DNA of 37,119 nt. Origin: an uncultured Acidobacteriia bacterium (GTDB taxonomy: Bacteria; Acidobacteriota; Terriglobia; Bryobacterales; Bryobacteraceae). Within the stretch, counting starts at the first letter, position 1; the number at the start of each line of letters is the position of its first letter. The notes under the pieces are model-generated. The model worked only from the letters and a program-made list of their open reading frames with translations, was not told the DNA's origin and made no database searches. Made by a program: the position numbers and the translations under genes. Where the stretch lies: the NCBI GenBank assembly GCA_903923395.1, contig CAIXXM010000156.1, positions 1 through 37,119 on the forward strand. Reading direction: 5' to 3'. This document shows positions 22,417-28,079 of the stretch, piece by piece.

Positions 22417-24006
22417 ATGCCTGAGAATCTTCTGACTATCCAGCGCGCGCATAACGGCTGGGTGGATTCGCTCTTGCAGAACTTCCAGAGTGAGTTGTCT
22501 GGCATCCTCGCAGCAGCGCAGGCCCGAACGGTGGCCCAGCTTCGAGAGCAACTGACGACCGAAGACGGAAAGATTATCCGGTCTGTGAAGAATGCCAAGG
22601 CGCTGCGCAAGTTTGATCAGTTATTCCTGGATAACTTGGACAGGGCTGGCTATCAGCACCTCCTGAACGAACTGGTTAACCAGTTTCCCGGCCAGCTTCA
22701 GTACTTTCAAGACACGCTGAATGTGATCTCGGAGGGAATGAAGAATCCGCTTCCAACGGTGAAGTTCGGGCCGCGCGATCTGCAGGTCTTCACTGATCAG
22801 GGGCTGAGCGCGAAGGACAGCCTACAGTCCGTCATGGAATCGGTCGCCGCGCAGGCCCAAAACCGGATTCTGATGTCGGTCGGTGGGTTGCCGTTCGCCG
22901 ATCTGGCCGAATCGCTCGCGGGGTACCTGCAGAAGGCATTGCCTGAAGCCGTTGGACTGGCCGAGACAGCGACAGCGACCTATTACCGGATCATCGCGGA
23001 TCGCGGCTACCAGATCATTGAGCAGGACCTTCCTTCTCAGGAGGTGCGGTACAAGTACGCGGGGCCAGATGACAAGCTGACTCGCCCCTTCTGTCGTCAC
23101 CTCGTGGAAGCCGGGAAGAGCTACACCCGGGCCGAGATTGACGAGATGGACAACGGGCAAATCCCGAACGTCTTTATCTCGGCCGGCGGCTGGCGCTGTC
23201 GGCATCAGTGGTTGATTGCGCTGGAAGCCAAGCACCAGGCTCAACCGGAAGCCCGACCGCCAAGTGGGTCCGAAATTCGCGAGTCAGTAATCAAGGCCGG
23301 AGAAGCCTTTGAAGGTGAGTTGAATGCGCTGAAGGCCAAGCTGTCAAAGGCCTACGGTATCGGCGACAAACATGATAGGTTGGCTGAGGTAAGCCGCCTG
23401 AATCTTCAGATTGATTCCCTTGCAAAGCAGCGCGATGCTGCCGTCAAATCGTTGCTCTACCAGGGCGAATCAGCTAAACCGAAAATCTCCTATTCTTCCA
23501 AGCCTGTTCCGGCGGGTTGGTCTGATGGCGTCAGTGAATTCGCAAGGTTGATCGGTCCAGGCAAAGTTGATGGCCTTCCGATATCAATTAAGGGGACATC
23601 TGGAGGTCGAGCCAACTACCAGTCATTTAAGGGAATCGTCAAGGCGTCTAAGAAAACCCGCGCGAGCATTATCGTTCATGAACTCGGCCATTGGTTGGAA
23701 GAAGCTGTTCCCGATATCGGACGCAAAGCTCAGGAATTCCTAGTTCGACGAACCACAACAAACGGGGCCAGAGACAACCTGGTGAAGCTCAACAGCTTCA
23801 ACCCGGCATACAGGCCTCAAGAGGTGACTCGTCCGGATAAGTTCGAGAATGAATACACAGGAAAGAGCTATTCTGCCAATGGGAAGGTTTACGCGACAGA
23901 GATCATGTCTATGGGATTGCAGGCATTGTCAGAACGTCCAGTTTCATTTGCAAAAGCAGATCCAGACTTTTTTGAGTTTGTTTTGGATACAATAAGGGCG
24001 AAGTAA
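22417..24006 (+). CDS. MuF head protein with C-terminal HExxH metallopeptidase domain
   Basis: 529 aa from ATG 22417 (a TTG at 22360 would add 19 Gly-rich residues). Residues about 1-270 are a minor head protein of the SPP1 gp7/Mu F class: long helices, then PFCRHLVEAGKSYTRAEID (C226, H228) and a closing GGWRCRHQW, the hallmark end of MuF domains. After a charged linker (280-350) comes an unrelated domain with SIIVHELGHWLEE, a zincin motif (H421, E422, H425); E495 in YATEIMSM is a possible third ligand. The domain boundary coincides with more AT-rich DNA. In known MuF polymorphic toxins the C-terminus is a toxin delivered with the virion; this architecture fits. The next gene may be its immunity gene. 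Confidence 0.8.
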   Translation: MPENLLTIQRAHNGWVDSLLQNFQSELSGILAAAQARTVAQLREQLTTEDGKIIRSVKNAKALRKFDQLFLDNLDRAGYQHLLNELVNQFPGQLQYFQDTLNVISEGMKNPLPTVKFGPRDLQVFTDQGLSAKDSLQSVMESVAAQAQNRILMSVGGLPFADLAESLAGYLQKALPEAVGLAETATATYYRIIADRGYQIIEQDLPSQEVRYKYAGPDDKLTRPFCRHLVEAGKSYTRAEIDEMDNGQIPNVFISAGGWRCRHQWLIALEAKHQAQPEARPPSGSEIRESVIKAGEAFEGELNALKAKLSKAYGIGDKHDRLAEVSRLNLQIDSLAKQRDAAVKSLLYQGESAKPKISYSSKPVPAGWSDGVSEFARLIGPGKVDGLPISIKGTSGGRANYQSFKGIVKASKKTRASIIVHELGHWLEEAVPDIGRKAQEFLVRRTTTNGARDNLVKLNSFNPAYRPQEVTRPDKFENEYTGKSYSANGKVYATEIMSMGLQALSERPVSFAKADPDFFEFVLDTIRAK

Positions 24007-24008
24007 CA

Positions 24009-24239
24009 ATGGCTGCCATCATTCAACTACCGACGGGAGAAAAGCTGACGTATGACGGGGAATGGTCTCCGGCGTCAAGCCAAACCGCGCGTGCTCTGAA
24101 TTCCATGGGCCAATTCTTTCGTGATTATGCTCCCGATATGGTCCTCGCTGAGGCTCAAGCGGTAGCAAGAGTTTACGAGGGATCGGTGATTTACTCCGAT
24201 CCATTGCAGTCCGACGAAGCAGCTGGACTCGTCTACTGA
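24009..24239 (+). CDS. small protein after MuF-peptidase; candidate immunity protein
   Basis: 76 aa, acidic, without a recognised family: MAAIIQLPTGEKLTYDGEW, then QTARALNSMGQFFRDYAPDM and a C-terminal YSDPLQSDEAAGLVY. Its ATG is 2 nt after the MuF stop, so it must be coexpressed. Phage MuF and other polymorphic toxins are normally followed directly by a small immunity gene, and this one has no counterpart among standard head genes. The immunity role is inference. Confidence 0.6.
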   Translation: MAAIIQLPTGEKLTYDGEWSPASSQTARALNSMGQFFRDYAPDMVLAEAQAVARVYEGSVIYSDPLQSDEAAGLVY

Positions 24240-24306
24240 GTTTTCTTCACATCTTCCGTTAGCGTCAAAGCCCCGCCACCGCGCTGGGCTTCGTATTTCT
24301 ACCCAC

Positions 24307-24462
24307 ATGAACTGGCATTCGCTCTCTGAGCAGATCATCCAACTGGCTGAGACGGCCATGCTGTGTCTGTTTGCGGTCGAAGTGGTCGCGAGAACGGTCA
24401 TGCTCACAATCACCGAGGTCCGCAGGGCTTGGACAATCATGAGGCGCGAAACCGATGAGTAG
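24307..24462 (+). CDS. 51-residue protein with hydrophobic helix
   Basis: ATG 24307 to TAG 24462, overlapping the start of the next gene by 8 bp in another frame. It encodes MNWHSLSEQIIQLAETAM followed by a hydrophobic stretch (AMLCLFAVEVVARTVMLTI, residues 17-35) and a basic end (RRAWTIMRRETDE). A membrane-associated peptide is likely. The preceding 67 bp contain an AAGCCC/GGGCTT stem and no ribosome binding site of note. Confidence 0.45.
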   Translation: MNWHSLSEQIIQLAETAMLCLFAVEVVARTVMLTITEVRRAWTIMRRETDE

Positions 24463-25174
24463 CGCGACATTCGTGTCTCCTGGCGGCATTGAACCAGAGC
24501 AATTCATCCTCCAGGTCGGAAACAACGCCAAGCCGACGGAGGGAGATGCGCTCTGGGCCGCGCAAAGGCAGCGGACTCGGATCGTCGAGCGCACGCTGGC
24601 GGGGGTGGATGTGGACGGCGCTCCGTTCGAGCCGTATAGCCAGAACGGGCCTTACTATTACTATCCGAATGGCCGGGTGGGGCGCACGAAGTTCGAGAAG
24701 AAAAAGAACCGCTCGGCTGTCAAACGGTTACTCGGTCGCCTGAATGCTGATTCTGATCGCGCCAGTGCCGTTGGGGTAACGCTGGGGACCGGTGGAAAGG
24801 CAACCCGAGGCGGCGAAGGTATTCGGTTTGAGTCGTATGACGACTTCAAGCGGTCACTCGGCAGGACCCGGCCAGACCTGATGGGGCCGCGGGCACCGCA
24901 CATGCTCCAGGCCATCGCGGTGGGAGCGAACATTGAGCGCAATGTAGCTGAGCAGTCGCTTTCTCTGACCGACAGGCCGCAGCCTGCGCGAGAAATCCGG
25001 ATCGGTATTTACGGCGAAGAAGCGGGTCGGGCATTGGGGCACAACACTGGCGAGAATCCGCGATGGAGAGGCAGGCACCAGCGGCGCTTCCTCGGCCTAT
25101 CGGATTCCGATGTCCAAGCGATGCTGGATGACATCTTGGGTCGCTGTGTCGCTAGGACAAACCAATTCAAATGA
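24455..25174 (+). CDS. virion morphogenesis / tail completion protein
   Basis: 239 aa. The C-terminus, EAGRALGHNTGENPRWRGRH then RRFLGLSDSDVQAMLDDIL, is the typical end of phage virion-morphogenesis (Mu gpG / P2 gpS-type) proteins, which join tails to heads. The middle contains a Tyr-rich YSQNGPYYYYPNGRVGRTKF and a basic KKKNRSAVKRLLGRL. The position before the tail terminator and tail tube supports the role. Confidence 0.75.
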   Translation: MSSATFVSPGGIEPEQFILQVGNNAKPTEGDALWAAQRQRTRIVERTLAGVDVDGAPFEPYSQNGPYYYYPNGRVGRTKFEKKKNRSAVKRLLGRLNADSDRASAVGVTLGTGGKATRGGEGIRFESYDDFKRSLGRTRPDLMGPRAPHMLQAIAVGANIERNVAEQSLSLTDRPQPAREIRIGIYGEEAGRALGHNTGENPRWRGRHQRRFLGLSDSDVQAMLDDILGRCVARTNQFK

Positions 25175-25204
25175 GGCCGCGATTGACGAGGCGATGAAAC
25201 GACA

Positions 25205-25729
25205 ATGAGCCTAATATCAAAATCAGTCCGCGCTGCGGTGGCGACTCGGTTATCCAGCGCATTCAATGCCTCGCTGGCGTCGGCTATCGCAACTGGTTCC
25301 TATGGGAGCGCGGCGGCTTTCACCGTGGATTGGTCGGATAACTCAAAACAGTTCTTCCAAGGCCAGTTACACCCTGATGACCTGGATGAGAGCACGCCAT
25401 CGATTTACCCGATGGTCATGCTCTACTCGACCAGCAGCCAGAACCAGAACACACAGAAATACACCGCGTTTTCTGGAGTGGTATCGCTCGGCTTGGACTT
25501 CCATCTGTCTTGGAAGAGCGCCAAAGTACTTCCCGCTTTCGATGACCTGGTGGATGCGGTCGAAGATGCTGTATTCGCAACGCTCAACGCGGCGAGTTAC
25601 CAGAACTGGGCGATGCCGGTTATTTACAACGGCGATATCACCTCTCAGCGTAGACCGCTCGACATGGCCGGAGAACACTGGCGGCAGACGATCAGTTTCC
25701 GCTTGGTGTTCGAAGTGGTCACCAACTAA
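25205..25729 (+). CDS. probable tail terminator protein
   Basis: 174 aa. An N-terminal helix (SVRAAVATRLSSAFNASLA) and a beta-sheet core (LGLDFHLSWKSAKVLPAFDD, LVDAVEDAVFATL), closing with HWRQTISFRLVFEVVTN, fit the alpha/beta fold of lambda gpU-like or gpZ-like minor tail terminators. It would cap the tail tube and join it to the head. Called from fold impression and gene order; no signature motif is available. Confidence 0.6.
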   Translation: MSLISKSVRAAVATRLSSAFNASLASAIATGSYGSAAAFTVDWSDNSKQFFQGQLHPDDLDESTPSIYPMVMLYSTSSQNQNTQKYTAFSGVVSLGLDFHLSWKSAKVLPAFDDLVDAVEDAVFATLNAASYQNWAMPVIYNGDITSQRRPLDMAGEHWRQTISFRLVFEVVTN

Positions 25730-25740
25730 GTTTTATTACG

Positions 25741-25816
25741 GACCCGATCATCTAAACGGCAAAGAGCGTGCGGATAGTAAGCGCACGGAATGCGGGTTCA
25801 ACCCCCGCTCGGGTAC
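25741..25816 (+). tRNA. degenerate tRNA-like cloverleaf
   Basis: Parts: acceptor 5' GACCCGA (25741-25747); D-arm TCT/AGA with GG in the loop (25750-25766); anticodon stem GTGCG/CGCAC (25768-25772, 25782-25786); variable loop GGAAT; T-arm GCGGG-TTCAACC-CCCGC (25792-25808), which is canonical; acceptor 3' TCGGGTA (25809-25815). Defects: a 9-nt anticodon loop (GATAGTAAG), only three good D-stem pairs, an unpaired first acceptor base and no encoded CCA. If T25775 is U33, the anticodon would be AGT (Thr). It is likely a decayed phage tRNA or a tRNA mimic; a functional tRNA is doubtful. Confidence 0.5.
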
Positions 25817-25848
25817 CTCTCAATTTCACAACCCAAAAAGGAGAACGT

Positions 25849-26157
25849 ATGGCCGTATATCATTTCGTCGGGTCGTACTGCGAGATCGACGCCGGACGCA
25901 TCAAGCTGGATAAGTTCGGCCAGCGGATCGAACTGGACGACAAGCTCGCAGAAATCGTCATCAAAGGGGGCGGGGCAATCCTGCCCGAAGACAAGTTCAA
26001 GGCAATCAGCTTCACCGATGAAGAGCTGAAAGACTTTGCCTATCCTGGCGCTCGCGAGAATGCACCCGAGTCCTTCAAGGCCCGGGTGAAAGCTGCTCAT
26101 ATCGCGTTCTGCGATCACAAACAGGCGCTGGAAGCCACCGAGGAGGTGTCTGAGTAA
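25849..26157 (+). CDS. small tail-region protein, 102 aa
   Basis: Not recognised. MAVYHFVGSYCEIDAGRIKL then LDDKLAEIVIKGGGAILPED and ESFKARVKAAHIAFCDHKQ. The start at ATG 25849 has AAAAAGGAGA upstream; an open frame from 25768 runs through the tRNA-like element and is rejected. The stop overlaps the tail tube start (TAATG). Probably a minor tail or tail-assembly protein. Confidence 0.6.
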   Translation: MAVYHFVGSYCEIDAGRIKLDKFGQRIELDDKLAEIVIKGGGAILPEDKFKAISFTDEELKDFAYPGARENAPESFKARVKAAHIAFCDHKQALEATEEVSE

Positions 26158-27173
26158 TGCCGAATTATACATTTAGTCGCAACGAGCGGCTCTACCTGCA
26201 GAAGGAATCTACCTTCGGCACAATCCCGAATACCACGGGTACCGCAACACTGGCCGGGTCGAATGCCTGTCGTCACGTCAAGGCGATGCTGAAGCCGGAC
26301 GTGGCCATACTGAAGCGTCCCGACAAGACTGGTACGCGGTCTACCTCCGTGGGTGTTCCAGGGCGCAAGACTGGGACTTGGTCGGCGGAAATGTCGCTCG
26401 TTGCCAATGGCACCGCGGGCGTCGTGCCAGATTGTGACCCGATCCTCTATGCGCTCTTCGGGCAGGCTGCTTCGATCTCATCTGGTGTAAGTTGCACTTA
26501 CTCGCTGACTGATGCGGTGACCAGCTTCGACATGTGGCTTTTCCGTCAGCCATCCACAGTCATGCAGCGCGTCGGCCTTGGCTGCGTAGTCACAGAGGCC
26601 ACGTTCCAACTTGGTCCAGATATCGCCACACTCTCGACTTCCGGCGATTGTCAATGGGTCCAAGACTCAACCAATTTCAGTTCTTCCGACACCATTGGCA
26701 AAGGCGGGTTGACCGCATTTCCGTCGGAACCCGGCAGCCCGGTGACTAACGGCAATATCATCGCCGGATTCACCGGACAGGCGACCTTCGACGGGAACGT
26801 CCTGGCGAACCTCAAGAACGCCACGCTGAAAATCAGTACCGGCAATGACATCAACCGCGATGTCTTCGGCAGCTACTACGGAGATGCGCCGGAAGGTGAT
26901 GAACGGGCGGTGTCGATCTCGTTCGATATCTGGGATACCGACGGCAGCGATACCCAGAACCTGGACGCGAAGGCGCTTTCGAAAGCCGGAATTACCATCG
27001 TGCTCCAGATCGGCACTGTAACTGCCAACAAGTGGACCTTTACGCTGAGTAACGTGCAGTTGGCGACACCGGACCGCACGGACGGCCAGCGGCGTTGGGT
27101 GGCCAGCTTCTCTGATTCCATGGCGCACGGTGCCGGTTCTTCACTGTCGGAAGTTTCCCTCGTGATCTCGTAA
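26157..27173 (+). CDS. major tail tube protein
   Basis: 338 aa. Begins MPNYTFSRNERLYLQKESTF and contains PGRKTGTWSAEMSLVANGTA and, in the C-terminal third, VLANLKNATLKISTGNDINR and AVSISFDIWDTDGSDT. The layout, a tube-domain beta-barrel followed by a second beta domain, suits siphovirus tail tube proteins; such subunits stack in hexamer rings along the tape measure. A terminator lies 14 nt after the stop. Confidence 0.75.
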   Translation: MPNYTFSRNERLYLQKESTFGTIPNTTGTATLAGSNACRHVKAMLKPDVAILKRPDKTGTRSTSVGVPGRKTGTWSAEMSLVANGTAGVVPDCDPILYALFGQAASISSGVSCTYSLTDAVTSFDMWLFRQPSTVMQRVGLGCVVTEATFQLGPDIATLSTSGDCQWVQDSTNFSSSDTIGKGGLTAFPSEPGSPVTNGNIIAGFTGQATFDGNVLANLKNATLKISTGNDINRDVFGSYYGDAPEGDERAVSISFDIWDTDGSDTQNLDAKALSKAGITIVLQIGTVTANKWTFTLSNVQLATPDRTDGQRRWVASFSDSMAHGAGSSLSEVSLVIS

Positions 27174-27187
27174 GCTTTTCTACCTGG

Positions 27188-27224
27188 GCGGGTCACACAG
27201 CTTTACTCGTGGCCCGCTATTTTT
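27188..27224 (+). terminator. intrinsic terminator after tail tube gene
   Basis: GCGGGTCAC (27188-27196) pairs with GTGGCCCGC (27209-27217) in a 9-bp stem with one G-T pair and a 12-nt loop, followed by TATTTTT. It would reduce transcription into the chaperone and tape-measure genes, giving an excess of tube subunits over tail assembly proteins. Confidence 0.65.
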
Positions 27225-27240
27225 CAAAAGGACTTATCGC

Positions 27241-27729
27241 ATGAATTTCGACTCCAGAATTACGCTGCCATCCAGCCTGCCAGAATTCGCAGGCGTGAAG
27301 TTTACGTTCAATAAGATGACGGAAGGTCGTAGGATTAAACTGCGACTGGCCATGGCCGACTATCACGCTAAGCTGCGAGAGATCACCGATCAGGCATCAA
27401 AAATTATGGAAGACACGCCAGAGGATGCTTTGAAGGCCTTCGTCTTGCACCAGAAAGTCAGCGAGATCGTATCCGACCAGATCAACCCAATGTGGGTGCG
27501 CTGGGGTCTGAAGTCCATCGACGGACTAACCATCGACGGCGAACCTGCGACTGTCGAGAGCCTGATTGAGAGCGGGCCGCCGGAACTATACGCCGAGATT
27601 GCTGACGCGATCAAGAGCGCGAGTGGGCTCAACGAGCAACAGCGGGGGGAATCCGGACCGCTTACCACTTCTGGCGCACAGGCGGATGGGCGGATGAGCG
27701 ATACCAGTGCGGCTCCTGTCGTCAATTAG
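27241..27729 (+). CDS. tail assembly chaperone, short form (gpG-like)
   Basis: 162 aa. MNFDSRITLPSSLPEFAGVK, TEGRRIKLRLAMADYHAKLRE, then AEIADAIKSASGLNEQQRG before a Ser/Gly tail. Sits between tail tube and tape measure, where siphoviruses carry chaperone pairs that coat the tape measure protein. A -1 slippery site near its 3' end would fuse its first 136 or so residues to the following frame. Confidence 0.8.
   Translation: MNFDSRITLPSSLPEFAGVKFTFNKMTEGRRIKLRLAMADYHAKLREITDQASKIMEDTPEDALKAFVLHQKVSEIVSDQINPMWVRWGLKSIDGLTIDGEPATVESLIESGPPELYAEIADAIKSASGLNEQQRGESGPLTTSGAQADGRMSDTSAAPVVN
27645..27651 (+). promoter_or_regulatory. candidate -1 ribosomal frameshift site
   Basis: Six G and two A (GGGGGGAA, 27644-27651). 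In the zero frame the codons are CGG-GGG-GAA, so the heptamer G-GGG-GAA is in canonical X-XXY-YYZ phase. A -1 slip moves translation into a frame that stays open to 28079 and merges with the next gene. Such a slip is expected for siphovirus tail chaperones. The A-site repairing (GAA to GGA) is imperfect, so efficiency is uncertain. Confidence 0.75.
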
Positions 27730-28079
27730 GTCACTACCTCAAGCGCAACTGTAAGAAGGCGTATCCCGGGCATGATCAGTTTATTGTGATCCATGACCCG
27801 GGATACCGCTGGTCCGCGACCTACACCACCGACGACGGCCAGTATGAAGTAACGGACACCGAGATAGATGAGTGTCCCGTGTCCTTCATCACACCGAAGG
27901 CCTCCGAGATCGTCCAGATACTCAATCGCACCCGACACGCCAAAGAAAACAGCGGTGCCGGACTATTCGGGCATGACCTGAGTAAGTGGCCTGCTTGGGC
28001 GGTTGACGCAGTTGTGGTGATTGAGCAGGAACGCATCAAAGCAGAGAACGCGCGCTTCGAAGCCGAGAGAGAACAATAA
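27648..28079 (+). CDS. tail assembly chaperone frameshift extension (gpT part of gpGT)
   Basis: About 143 residues read only after the -1 shift: YHFWRTGGWADERYQCGSCR, QLGHYLKRNCKKAYPGHDQF, then IVIHDPGYRWSATYTT and onward to a charged helical end (IEQERIKAENARFEAEREQ). An internal GTG at 27786 could give 97 residues on its own, but the open frame reaches back past the chaperone stop and encodes plausible protein throughout, including a C-x2-C...C set (QCGSCRQLGHYLKRNC), so a gpGT fusion is the better reading. Its stop overlaps the tape measure ATG (TAATG). Confidence 0.78.
   Translation, partial: GIRTAYHFWRTGGWADERYQCGSCRQLGHYLKRNCKKAYPGHDQFIVIHDPGYRWSATYTTDDGQYEVTDTEIDECPVSFITPKASEIVQILNRTRHAKENSGAGLFGHDLSKWPAWAVDAVVVIEQERIKAENARFEAEREQ

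Noticed and set aside
22394-22423. Nine-codon ORF MDPSKKPHA with very strong ribosome binding site
   Set aside because: Possibly a coupling leader for the MuF gene, but too short to support as a gene; mentioned with its neighbour.
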